From: Tritonibacter horizontis
GTDB lineage: Bacteria > Pseudomonadota > Alphaproteobacteria > Rhodobacterales > Rhodobacteraceae
NCBI RefSeq assembly: GCF_001518015.1
Contig: NZ_LPUY01000080.1
Coordinates: 1-56,746, forward strand
DNA: 56,746 nt
Direction of reading: 5' to 3'
Position numbers and translations under genes: made by a program. The notes under the pieces were generated by a model, which was given only the letters and a program-made list of their open reading frames with translations, had not been told where the DNA came from and made no database searches. Positions 42,620 through 50,405 of this stretch are shown here, in pieces (position 1 is the first letter of the stretch; each line of letters starts with the position of its first letter).

Positions 42620-43429
42620 ATGACCGACACCGCGCCCCCCCAGCCGCCATCGCCGACGCCGCAGATCTTTACCTACCGTGGTCAACCCGTGATCCGCGAC
42701 GCGGACCTTGCGGCCCTGTTTGACTACACCACCGGCAATCTCAACAAACTGGTGAACAACAACGCCGACCGCTTTGGCGAAGAATTCGTCTTTCGCCTGA
42801 CGCAAGAGGAATTCGCCGACTTGAAACGCCAGCTTGGAAGATCAAGCCAGCATGGCGGGCTGCGGCATCCGCCGTTGATGTATACCGAACATGGCGCCGT
42901 GATGGCCGCGACGCTGATGCGCTCGCCCCGCGCCGCCGAAGCGTCGCGTTTCGTGGTCAAGACCTTCGTCGCCGCCCGTCGCAGCCTGCTTGCCAGGGCC
43001 AAGGGGCAGAATTTTCCACCAAGCCTGCCGATCAATGAGCTGGTCCCCCTGGCCGGCGCGGACCGCAGCGGGCTGGTGGCCAAACTCGACACCGCGCTGG
43101 GCCGGGTGCTGGATGCGATCGCCGATCCGCAACAGGAAACCACCGTGCGGGACGAGGCCCGCGCCATCGCGCTTGAAGGGCTGTCCGCGATCAAGGCGCA
43201 TCTCAGGAAGCAGGATATCGCCAATGAAAAGACCCTGGCGGAGGTGCAAAAACTCCTCAAGGAGGCAGAGGCAATCGACGCCGAAATCGCAACCCGTCAG
43301 ATCGAGAACAACCATCGCCAGCTGGCCTATCTGGCCAAGCAGTTGCGGATCGTGATCGAAGTGCAGCGCTATCTGGAACAGGGCAACATGGAAAACCTGC
43401 TGGCGGTGCTCAAGGATCTGGGTGGGTGA
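42620..43429 (+). CDS. Orphan ORF6N-domain DNA-binding protein
   Basis: Protein of 269 residues. The N-terminal ORF6N/KilA-N-type domain (about 15-110) reads VIRDADLAALFDYTTGNLNKLVNNNADRFGEEFVFRLTQEE and later PPLMYTEHGAVMAATLMRSPRAAEAS. A charged, probably coiled-coil C-terminus (about 185-265) follows. The domain is typical of temperate phage antirepressors and related regulators. No integrase, repressor or structural phage gene is nearby, so it is a domesticated or stranded gene in a metabolic island. The proline-rich N-terminal stretch (TAPPQPPSPTP) is unusual for the family. Confidence 0.8.
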   Translation: MTDTAPPQPPSPTPQIFTYRGQPVIRDADLAALFDYTTGNLNKLVNNNADRFGEEFVFRLTQEEFADLKRQLGRSSQHGGLRHPPLMYTEHGAVMAATLMRSPRAAEASRFVVKTFVAARRSLLARAKGQNFPPSLPINELVPLAGADRSGLVAKLDTALGRVLDAIADPQQETTVRDEARAIALEGLSAIKAHLRKQDIANEKTLAEVQKLLKEAEAIDAEIATRQIENNHRQLAYLAKQLRIVIEVQRYLEQGNMENLLAVLKDLGG

Positions 43430-43634
43430 TCGAGGGGGCTCCGGTGACCCGGCGGAGCGCCTTCGGCGCACAGGATCAGGCGCTGGCGCGCCGGCCGGCG
43501 CCTGGTCTGGAACGTCTTGAAATTATTGCGGAAGCGGCGGGTCGCGGCCTTTGGGGGCAGGGCGCTCGGCGCGATGCGACCAGCGGGCGCGCCGCAGATC
43601 CGAGCGCCATGGCGGGGGTGACGGCAGGGACCGA

Positions 43635-44306
43635 TCAGCCCTGACGCAGCATCAGGCTGGCGGCGACCTGTTCCAGATGGCGGCGCATGGCCTGCCGGGC
43701 GGCCGCCGGGGCACTGGCGCAGATGGCATTGGCGATGGTCCCGTGCTGTATGGAATTCTCGGCGATTTCATCCGGGCCAAGGGCGCTTTGACGGGCATGG
43801 GTCCAGTCGGTCGCCTGGCGCAGGCTGCGAATTTCCTCGAACAGGGTCAGAAAGACCGGGTTGCAGGCCATTTCGGCGATTTTGTAGTGGAAAATGTCGT
43901 CGGCCCGCTCATAGCCCGCCAGATCGGGCGCGCGCAGGGTGTCTTCCATCAGGCGCAGCAACAGCGCCTTGTCCTCTGCGCCGCCGCGCTCGGCGGCATG
44001 GGCGGCGACGGCGGGTTCCAGTTCCAGCCGCACCTCCATCAGATGGCGGGGCGACACCCGGCGGGCCAGTACGCCAAGCCGCCCCATCGCCTGGGCGGGT
44101 GGCGGTTTCAGAAAGGTGCCCTGCCCATGTCGGCGAAAGATCAAACCCTCGCGGGCGAGATCATCGAGAATGCCGCGCAGCCGGCTGCGCGACACCGACA
44201 ACCGCTGGGCCAGAACGCGTTCGGGCAGGAGCCTGTCGGCCTCGGCCAGATCGCCGCTCAGGATTGCGGCGCGCAGGTCCTCTGCGGAGCGTTCGGGTGC
44301 GGTCAT
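43635..44306 (-). CDS. GntR-family regulator with FCD domain
   Basis: Regulator of 223 residues. The winged helix N-terminus (about 8-70; ERVLAQRLSVSRSRLRGILDDLAREGLIFRR) is followed by the all-helical FCD domain (about 85-215) with the conserved acidic and histidine positions used for metal or ligand (DIFHYKIAEMACNP, HGTIANAI, RQAMRRHLE). ATG 44306 overlaps the tauE-like stop (ATGA), so it is translated with the exporter. It probably controls the exporter operon through the palindrome at 45202. Confidence 0.87.
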   Translation of the reverse strand: MTAPERSAEDLRAAILSGDLAEADRLLPERVLAQRLSVSRSRLRGILDDLAREGLIFRRHGQGTFLKPPPAQAMGRLGVLARRVSPRHLMEVRLELEPAVAAHAAERGGAEDKALLLRLMEDTLRAPDLAGYERADDIFHYKIAEMACNPVFLTLFEEIRSLRQATDWTHARQSALGPDEIAENSIQHGTIANAICASAPAAARQAMRRHLEQVAASLMLRQG

Positions 44307-45139
44307 AGCCACCCCGCTTGCTGGGCCAGATCGGCGAACATGCGCAGCGACGTGATCATCAGGAACACGCCGAAACAGAGCTTTAGCGCCCGGCGCGGGA
44401 TGGCATGGGCCAGTTTGACCCCGACCCGCGCGAAAGTGGTCGACAGAGGAATGATCACAGCCGCCAGCAGCAGATTGACATAGCCCAGCGACAGGGGCGG
44501 CAAGCCCTCGGCGCCAAATCCGGTCGCCATGTAGATCAGCGCACCGGGCAGGCCGATGATGAAGCCGATCGCGGCCGATGTGCCGACGGCTTTGCGGATG
44601 TCATAGCCAAGAAAGCTCAGCACCGGCACGCAGACCGTTCCACCGCCGATGCCCATCATCGCCGAGACCGCGCCGGCAAAGGTCCCGAGCCCCGCCCAGA
44701 CCGGTTTGGAAAAGGATTTCGGCTCTGGCATGTCCTTTGGTTTGCGCAGGATCATGTCCAGCGCCACGGCCATGGCCACGGTGGCAAAGACCACCAGCAG
44801 CACATTGCCCGAAACCAGCCCGCCGAGGATGCCACCGATCACCACGCCGATCAGGATCGACGGCGCCCAGAGTTTCAGCAAGGCGGCGTCGATGGCGCCC
44901 TTCTTGTAGTGGCCATAGCCGGACGACAGCGAGGTAAACACGATGGTGGCCAGCGAGGTGCCCACCGCCACCTGCATGGTCAGGGCCGGGTCCATACCGG
45001 TCAGCGACAGCGCGAAATAAAGCGCAGGCACGATGACGATGCCGCCGCCGACGCCCAGCAGACCGGCCAATATGCCGCCCAGCACGCCCGCCGCAGCCGC
45101 GACCCCGAGAAGGGGAAGCAATGTTTCAAGTTCCAGCAT
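44303..45139 (-). CDS. TauE/SafE-family sulfite/anion exporter
   Basis: Inner-membrane protein of 278 residues of the TauE/SafE family. Its two repeats are each marked by a glycine motif: LAGLLGVGGGIVIVPALYF (about 22-40) and AMMGIGGGTVCVPVLSFLGY (about 165-184). About eight membrane helices are expected. The family exports sulfite or sulfoacetate made during sulfonate breakdown. The SsuD-like monooxygenase 7 kb away must release sulfite, so this is a fitting partner, though it is in a separate leftward operon. ATG 45139 is used; extra residues upstream are not hydrophobic and not conserved. Confidence 0.88.
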   Translation of the reverse strand: MLELETLLPLLGVAAAAGVLGGILAGLLGVGGGIVIVPALYFALSLTGMDPALTMQVAVGTSLATIVFTSLSSGYGHYKKGAIDAALLKLWAPSILIGVVIGGILGGLVSGNVLLVVFATVAMAVALDMILRKPKDMPEPKSFSKPVWAGLGTFAGAVSAMMGIGGGTVCVPVLSFLGYDIRKAVGTSAAIGFIIGLPGALIYMATGFGAEGLPPLSLGYVNLLLAAVIIPLSTTFARVGVKLAHAIPRRALKLCFGVFLMITSLRMFADLAQQAGWL

Positions 45140-45201
45140 GTTTGATCGTCCCGGTGCTTTGGCCCGCATGCGGGCCGGAGAGATTGATCTCTGCCAACTA
45201 G

Positions 45202-45218
45202 ACCAATTTTGAATTGGT
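45202..45218 (-). promoter_or_regulatory. Operator palindrome upstream of the exporter/GntR operon
   Basis: ACCAATT-TTG-AATTGGT is a perfect 7-3-7 inverted repeat 63 bases upstream of the exporter start. Its AT-richness stands out from the surrounding sequence. FCD-type GntR proteins bind short palindromes of this kind (TGGT/ACCA halves), so autoregulation by the 43635 gene is likely. Confidence 0.7.
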
Positions 45219-45286
45219 TTCCAGCCTTCTGTCAAGGCCAGGGTCGCGCAACGGGTGCGGGGGGGGGCGGCAGATTGACCGGAGGA

Positions 45287-46483
45287 TCAGGAAATCGGGG
45301 AAAATCCGGAATGGCTGTCCAGAAGATATTGCGCGATCAGCGGCTTGGCCGCGGCGCCCAAGGCCGAGGCATTGGCCCCGATCCGCCCCTCCTGCACATC
45401 CGGCAGCACCAGACCGCGCGAATCCAGCTGCGGCAGTTCGGCCCGCACCCGTGCCACCAGCCGCGCCCGCAGAGGGCTGGGCATTGCGCCATCAATCACC
45501 ACCGCCTGAAAATCGATGACGGCACAGGTGGCCAGTGCGGCACGGGCCAGGGCGACGGCGGTCTCTTCCAGCCAGGGGGCGACCTGAGCCTCGATGCGGC
45601 TCCAGTCCTGCGGGTGTTGCCACAGCACGCTGGGGTCGATATCGGCCGCCAGCAGTCGCCGTTCCAGCACCCGGATCGAGGCGGTGTCCAGCAGCCGTGC
45701 CTCCTGTCCGTCCACCCCGCGCGAGGGCAGCGGACCCAGGGCGCCGGCATTGCCCCGGCTGCCTTCGTAGACGGAATTGTTCAGTACCACGCCGCCGCCA
45801 AGGAAAGACGCGATGAAGAAATAGACGCAATCGCGCCAGGCCCGGCTGCCGCCAAACATATGCTCCGCCCGGCAGGCGGCCGTGGCGTCGTTGATGACAA
45901 AGGTCCGCAGGTCGCTGAAGCGGGCGATCTCTTCTGCCGGGTCCAGCTCGCGCCAGGCCTCAAGGCTGGCCTTGGGGGCGCCGACCTGTTCGTGCCAGCG
46001 CCACAGGTCAAATGGCGTCGCCAGGCCGATGCCACAGATCCGGTCGCGCTGGTCTGCGGTCAGATCAGCTTCGATTTCGGCCAGGCTGCGCTGGATGAAC
46101 CCAAAGATTTCCTGCGGTTGCGGATAGGCATAGCGCAGGCGACGCTGGGCCCGGATGGTGCCGCAAAAGTCGGTCAGCAACAGGTCGGCGCTGCGCCGCC
46201 CCATTTTGACGCCAAAGGAAAACAACCCCTCTGGATTGATGCCCATCGGCACCGACGGCTTGCCGACGCGCCCCTTCTGGCTTTCGCCGCGGACAATCAG
46301 CCCGTCCTGTTCCAGCTTGCGCAGAATGACCGAAACGGTCTGCGACGACAGCCCGGTGCGGCGGGCCATTTCGCTGCCCGGCATTGCGCCCTCCTGGTGC
46401 AGGACAGACAGCATGAGCCGTTCGTTATAGGCGCGCACTTCGCTCTGGTTGGCGCCGCTGGCATGGGTTTGGATCTGTGACAT
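45287..46483 (-). CDS. frcR: ROK-family transcriptional repressor FrcR
   Basis: Repressor of 398 residues. N-terminal helix-turn-helix (about 22-75; RRTGLSSQTVSVILRKLEQDGLIV) and a sugar-kinase-like ROK domain with the segment FLGGGVVLNNSVYEGSRGNAGALGPLP (about 228-254). The ROK zinc cluster CxCGxxGC is absent, so effector binding does not use the usual metal site. It is divergent from frcBCAK as in Sinorhizobium, where FrcR controls fructose import. Start ATG 46483 faces the AT-rich dyad at 46539. Confidence 0.87.
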   Translation of the reverse strand: MSQIQTHASGANQSEVRAYNERLMLSVLHQEGAMPGSEMARRTGLSSQTVSVILRKLEQDGLIVRGESQKGRVGKPSVPMGINPEGLFSFGVKMGRRSADLLLTDFCGTIRAQRRLRYAYPQPQEIFGFIQRSLAEIEADLTADQRDRICGIGLATPFDLWRWHEQVGAPKASLEAWRELDPAEEIARFSDLRTFVINDATAACRAEHMFGGSRAWRDCVYFFIASFLGGGVVLNNSVYEGSRGNAGALGPLPSRGVDGQEARLLDTASIRVLERRLLAADIDPSVLWQHPQDWSRIEAQVAPWLEETAVALARAALATCAVIDFQAVVIDGAMPSPLRARLVARVRAELPQLDSRGLVLPDVQEGRIGANASALGAAAKPLIAQYLLDSHSGFSPIS

Positions 46484-46538
46484 GCGCGCTCTATGTGGGT
46501 GTCGGGGCTCTGAGGCAAGAGCCTGCCGGTTTCACATT

Positions 46539-46592
46539 AATAAATCAAGTTGAGTTATTTATTGACAGGTTTCCGGGAATCGCGGCTAACTA
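46539..46592 (+). promoter_or_regulatory. frcB promoter with AT-rich dyad (probable FrcR operator)
   Basis: AATAAAT (46539-46545) and ATTTATT (46557-46563) form an inverted repeat with an 11-base centre, resembling AT-rich ROK operators. The right arm overlaps TTGACA (46562-46567), a consensus -35. A GCTAAC/TAACTA -10-like element lies at 46585-46592. A repressor here would block polymerase. Confidence 0.7.
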
Positions 46593-46672
46593 CGGGCAGG
46601 CGGCGCATCGCTTCGGACCAACAAAGCCGGGCGCCGCAGTTCAAAATCAGTGTTCTTTGGGAGGAGATCGTG

Positions 46673-47686
46673 ATGAAATTTTTGTTGAAAACCCTTGCCG
46701 GTATTGCCCTGACAGCAGGCGTGGCCCAGGCCGACGAGACCGTGACCGCTTGCCTGATCACCAAGACCGACACCAATCCTTTTTTTGTAAAGATGAAAGA
46801 AGGCGCCACCGCCAAGGCCGAGGAACTGGGCATGGAGCTCAAGACCTTTGCCGGCAAGATTGACGGCGACCATGAAACACAGGTTGCGGCGATCGAGACC
46901 TGTATCGCGGACGGGGCAAAGGGCATCCTGCTGACCGCCTCCGACACGTCCTCCATCGTGCCTGCGGTGCAGCAGGCGCGGGATGCAGGGCTGGTGGTGA
47001 TCGCGCTCGACACGCCCCTCAGCCCCATTGATGCGGCGGATGCCACCTTTGCCACCGACAACTTTCTGGCCGGCGAGCTGATCGGCCAATGGGCTGCGGC
47101 GGCGCTGGGGGAGGAGGCGGCAAATGCCAAGATCGCCATGCTTGACCTCGGCGTCAGCCAGCCGACCGTTGGAGTGCTGCGCGATCAGGGCTTCCTCAAG
47201 GGCTTTGGCATCGAACTCGGCGATCCCAACAAATGGGGGGACGAGGACGACCCGCGTATCGTCGGCAATGATGTCACCGCCGGCAACGAAGAAGGCGGCC
47301 GCAAGGCGATGGAAAACCTGCTGGCCAAGGACCCGATGATCAACGTGGTCTATACCATCAACGAACCTGCCGCGGCCGGTGCTTATGAGGCGCTGAAATC
47401 CTTCGGGCGCGAAAACGATGTGCTGATCGTGTCAGTCGATGGCGGCTGCCCCGGTGTCCAGAACGTCAAGGACGGCGTCATTGGCGCGACCTCGCAGCAA
47501 TACCCGCTGCTGATGGCGTCACTGGGTGTCGAGGCGATCAAGAAATGGGCCGATGAAGGCGTGAAGCCGGAAGCAACACCGGGCAAGGATTTCTTTGACA
47601 CCGGCGTGGCATTGGTGACCGACAAACCGGTCGAGGGTGTGGACAGCATCGACACCACCGAGGGCACCAACCTCTGCTGGGGCTAA
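46673..47686 (+). CDS. frcB: Sugar ABC transporter binding protein FrcB
   Basis: Periplasmic binding protein of 337 residues with signal peptide [20 protein letters not shown]. The mature sequence [19 protein letters not shown], the segment [19 protein letters not shown] and the C-terminal TNLCWG closely follow FrcB of Sinorhizobium, which binds fructose, mannose and ribose. ATG 46673 has GGGAGGAGA upstream. It is first in frcBCAK and is followed by a hairpin, which should favour its own high expression. Confidence 0.92.
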   Translation: MKFLLKTLAGIALTAGVAQADETVTACLITKTDTNPFFVKMKEGATAKAEELGMELKTFAGKIDGDHETQVAAIETCIADGAKGILLTASDTSSIVPAVQQARDAGLVVIALDTPLSPIDAADATFATDNFLAGELIGQWAAAALGEEAANAKIAMLDLGVSQPTVGVLRDQGFLKGFGIELGDPNKWGDEDDPRIVGNDVTAGNEEGGRKAMENLLAKDPMINVVYTINEPAAAGAYEALKSFGRENDVLIVSVDGGCPGVQNVKDGVIGATSQQYPLLMASLGVEAIKKWADEGVKPEATPGKDFFDTGVALVTDKPVEGVDSIDTTEGTNLCWG

Positions 47687-47724
47687 GGCCGGGCACCGCA
47701 CCGTCTGATCCAGTGTTGTAGCGG

Positions 47725-47747
47725 GGGGCGGACCATTGGGCCGCCCC
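47725..47747 (+). other. GC-rich stem-loop between frcB and frcC
   Basis: GGGGCGG (47725-47731) pairs with CCGCCCC (47741-47747) around a 9-base loop, followed by TTCGC. It lies 39 bases after the frcB stop and 72 before frcC. Same placement as the hairpins after the TRAP binding-protein genes. Confidence 0.7.
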
Positions 47748-47818
47748 TTCGCACTCCCACGCCAACCTTTGAAAAAACAGACCATCCCCGCGCAAGGCGG
47801 GCGATTTGGAGAAGCGTC

Positions 47819-48880
47819 ATGTCTACCCCACAGAGCTACGAGGCCGCGGCGGCATCCAGCCCGGACCAGGTGGCCGAGTTCGATCAGGGCCACCAGAGTT
47901 TTATCCAGCGGCTCCAGCACGCGCTGCACGTCACCCCCTCGCTGGTGCCGCTGATCGTTTTGATCCTGTCCGTCGTGATTTTTGGCCTGTTGCTGGGGTC
48001 GAAATTCTTCTCGCCCTTCGCGCTGACGCTGATCCTGCAACAGGTTGGCATCGTCGGTATCGTGGCCTGCGCCCAATCGCTGGTGATCCTGACCGCCGGC
48101 ATCGACCTGTCGGTCGGCGCCATCATGGTGCTGTCTTCGGTGGTGATGGGGCAGTTTACCTTTCGCTACGGCCTGCCGCCTGCCATCGGCGTGACCTGCG
48201 GGCTGATCTGCGGCACCGCCTGCGGCTTTGTGAATGGCTGGTTGGTGGCGCGGATGAAACTGCCGCCCTTTATCGTGACGCTGGGCATGTGGCAGATCGT
48301 GCTCGCGGGCAACTTCCTCTATTCCGCCAATGAAACCATCCGCAGCCAGGACATCGCCGCCGAAGCGCCGCTGCTGCAGTTCTTTGGCGAGAAATTCAAA
48401 ATCGGCGGGGCCGTCTTTACCTATGGGGTGATCTTCATGGTCCTGCTGGTGGTGTTCCTGGCCTATGTGCTGCGTCACACCGCCTGGGGGCGACATGTCT
48501 ATGCGGTGGGCGATGACAAGGACGCGGCAGAGTTGTCAGGTGTCAACACCGACAAGGTGTTGATTTCAGTCTATATGCTGTCAGGCCTGATCTGCGCTTT
48601 TGCCGGATGGGCCCTGATCGGGCGGATCGGTTCCGTCTCGCCCACCTCCGGCCAGCTGGCCAATATTGAATCGATCACAGCGGTGGTGATCGGGGGCATC
48701 TCGCTCTTTGGCGGGCGCGGCTCTGTGCTTGGCACCTTCTTTGGGGCGCTGATCGTGGGGGTCTTTACCCTTGGACTGCGCCTGCTCGGGGCGGATGCGC
48801 AATGGACCTATCTCCTCATCGGTGCGCTGATCATCGCCGCCGTCGCCGTGGACCAGTGGATCAGAAAGGTATCGGTATGA
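47819..48880 (+). CDS. frcC: Sugar ABC transporter permease FrcC
   Basis: Multi-helix permease of 353 residues in the RbsC/FrcC family. A cytoplasmic N-terminus of about 40 residues precedes the first helix (about 42-62). Family segments: SLVILTAGIDLSVGAIMVLSSVVMG (about 96-120), FIVTLGMWQIVLAGNFL, and AITAVVIGGISLFGGRGSVLGTFFGALIVG near the C-terminus. The stop overlaps the frcA start (ATGA). Confidence 0.92.
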   Translation: MSTPQSYEAAAASSPDQVAEFDQGHQSFIQRLQHALHVTPSLVPLIVLILSVVIFGLLLGSKFFSPFALTLILQQVGIVGIVACAQSLVILTAGIDLSVGAIMVLSSVVMGQFTFRYGLPPAIGVTCGLICGTACGFVNGWLVARMKLPPFIVTLGMWQIVLAGNFLYSANETIRSQDIAAEAPLLQFFGEKFKIGGAVFTYGVIFMVLLVVFLAYVLRHTAWGRHVYAVGDDKDAAELSGVNTDKVLISVYMLSGLICAFAGWALIGRIGSVSPTSGQLANIESITAVVIGGISLFGGRGSVLGTFFGALIVGVFTLGLRLLGADAQWTYLLIGALIIAAVAVDQWIRKVSV

Positions 48881-49656
48881 CCCAACCCATCCTGAAAGCG
48901 CGCAATCTGGTCAAGCGGTATGGCCGCGTGACGGCGCTGGACCATTGCGATTTCGAACTGATGCCGGGTGAAATCCTGGCGGTGATCGGCGACAACGGGG
49001 CGGGCAAATCTACCCTGATCAAGGCGCTCTCCGGCGCGGTGATCCCGGACGAGGGCACGGTGGAGCTGGACGGCAAACCGATCCGCTTCCAATCGCCGAT
49101 AGACGCGCGGGAGGCCGGGATCGAGACCGTGTACCAGACCCTCGCCATGTCGCCGGCGCTGTCGATTGCCGACAATATGTTCATGGGGCGCGAGCTGCGC
49201 AAACCGGGCTGGCGCGGCCAGATCCTGCGCCAGCTCGACCGCGCCCGGATGGAGGCGATGGCGCGTGAAAAGCTCAATGAACTGGGGCTGATGACGATCC
49301 AGAACATCAACCAGGCGGTGGAAACCCTGTCCGGCGGTCAACGTCAGGGCGTTGCCGTGGCCCGTGCGGCGGCCTTTGGCTCCAAGGTGATCATCCTGGA
49401 CGAGCCGACCGCCGCGCTTGGCGTCAAGGAAAGCCGCCGGGTGCTGGAGCTGATCCAGGACGTGCGGTCGCGTGGCATTCCGATCATCCTGATCAGCCAC
49501 AACATGCCGCATGTTTTTGAGGTCGCGGACCGCATCCATGTGCATCGTCTGGGCAAACGTCTGTGCGTGATCGACCCGAAACAGCACGAGATGTCGGATG
49601 CCGTCGCCTATATGACCGGGGCAAAGGACCCCGATCCGGCGCTGAACGCCGCATGA
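48877..49656 (+). CDS. frcA: Sugar ABC transporter ATP-binding protein FrcA
   Basis: ATPase of 259 residues with a single nucleotide-binding domain, as in FrcA and unlike the double-domain RbsA. Walker A GDNGAGKST (about 39-47), signature LSGGQRQGVAVARAA (about 150-164), Walker B VIILDEPTAALGV and the switch histidine ILISHNMPHV. Overlaps at both ends with frcC and frcK mark one translationally coupled operon. Confidence 0.92.
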   Translation: MTQPILKARNLVKRYGRVTALDHCDFELMPGEILAVIGDNGAGKSTLIKALSGAVIPDEGTVELDGKPIRFQSPIDAREAGIETVYQTLAMSPALSIADNMFMGRELRKPGWRGQILRQLDRARMEAMAREKLNELGLMTIQNINQAVETLSGGQRQGVAVARAAAFGSKVIILDEPTAALGVKESRRVLELIQDVRSRGIPIILISHNMPHVFEVADRIHVHRLGKRLCVIDPKQHEMSDAVAYMTGAKDPDPALNAA

Positions 49657-50297
49657 CAGGGGGGACGATTGCGCCCCTCTGCGCGGCGGTTCTTGACCGG
49701 CTCGACCTCGCCGCGCCGGGGCGGCGTCTGGTGGCCCTTTCGGGGGCGCCGGGCAGCGGTAAATCGACCCTGTCGGTGCCGCTGGCGGCCGCGCTGACCG
49801 CGCAAGGGCTGCCCGCCACCGTGGTGCCGATGGACGGGTTCCACCTGGACAACGCCCTGTTGGCCGAGCGCGGGCTGCTGGCACGCAAGGGCGCACCGGA
49901 GAGCTTTGACCTGGGTGGGTTCGCGCGGCTTTGCCGGGCGCTGCGAACCGAGGAACAGGTGATCTATCCGCAGTTCGACCGGGCGCGGGATCTGGCGATT
50001 GCGGGCGCCGGCGCGGTCGACCCGGCGTGCCGGGTCGTGATCATCGAGGGCAACTATCTGTTGTTCGACGAAACGGGCTGGCGGGATCTGGCGGCCCTGT
50101 GGGACCTGTCGATCCGTCTCGACATTCCCATGGCAGAGCTGGAGACCCGGCTGGTCGCGCGGTGGTGCGCCCATGGTCTGGATCGCAGCGCCGCCGAGGC
50201 GCGGGCGCGGGGCAATGATCTGGCCAATGCGGCGCGCATTGATGCGGCCAGACTGCCGGCCGATCTGATCTGGTCCGGCCAGGCCGCAGCAGCCTGA
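49653..50297 (+). CDS. frcK: FrcK-like P-loop sugar/nucleoside kinase
   Basis: Kinase of 214 residues of the pantothenate-kinase/uridine-kinase-like P-loop group. Walker A GAPGSGKST (31-39), then VVPMDGFHLDNALL with the substrate-binding Asp, and VIIEGNYLLFDE as the Walker B-like strand. It starts within the frcA stop codon (ATGA). In Sinorhizobium the fourth gene of the frc operon is a kinase of this type. The substrate is unproven there and here; the isomerase downstream suggests fructose, mannose, lyxose or xylulose. Confidence 0.82.
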   Translation: MTGGTIAPLCAAVLDRLDLAAPGRRLVALSGAPGSGKSTLSVPLAAALTAQGLPATVVPMDGFHLDNALLAERGLLARKGAPESFDLGGFARLCRALRTEEQVIYPQFDRARDLAIAGAGAVDPACRVVIIEGNYLLFDETGWRDLAALWDLSIRLDIPMAELETRLVARWCAHGLDRSAAEARARGNDLANAARIDAARLPADLIWSGQAAAA

Positions 50298-50405
50298 GCG
50301 CGGCCCTCGACAGAGGGCGGCGCGGGCGCGAGATTTGAAACCACAATCGGCCAGCCGGTCCGCGACCGCGCTTGCGCCGCATTTCGACACGAAGGAGATC
50401 TGATT

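Noticed and set aside
42620-43429. A prophage or prophage remnant around the ORF6N gene
   Set aside because: No integrase, repressor, lysis or structural genes, no attachment-site repeats and no shift in base composition nearby.
43426-43644. 72-codon frame after the ORF6N gene
   Set aside because: It begins with GTG overlapping the previous stop but has no recognisable features, low-complexity Ala/Gly/Arg content, and overlaps the end of the convergent GntR gene.
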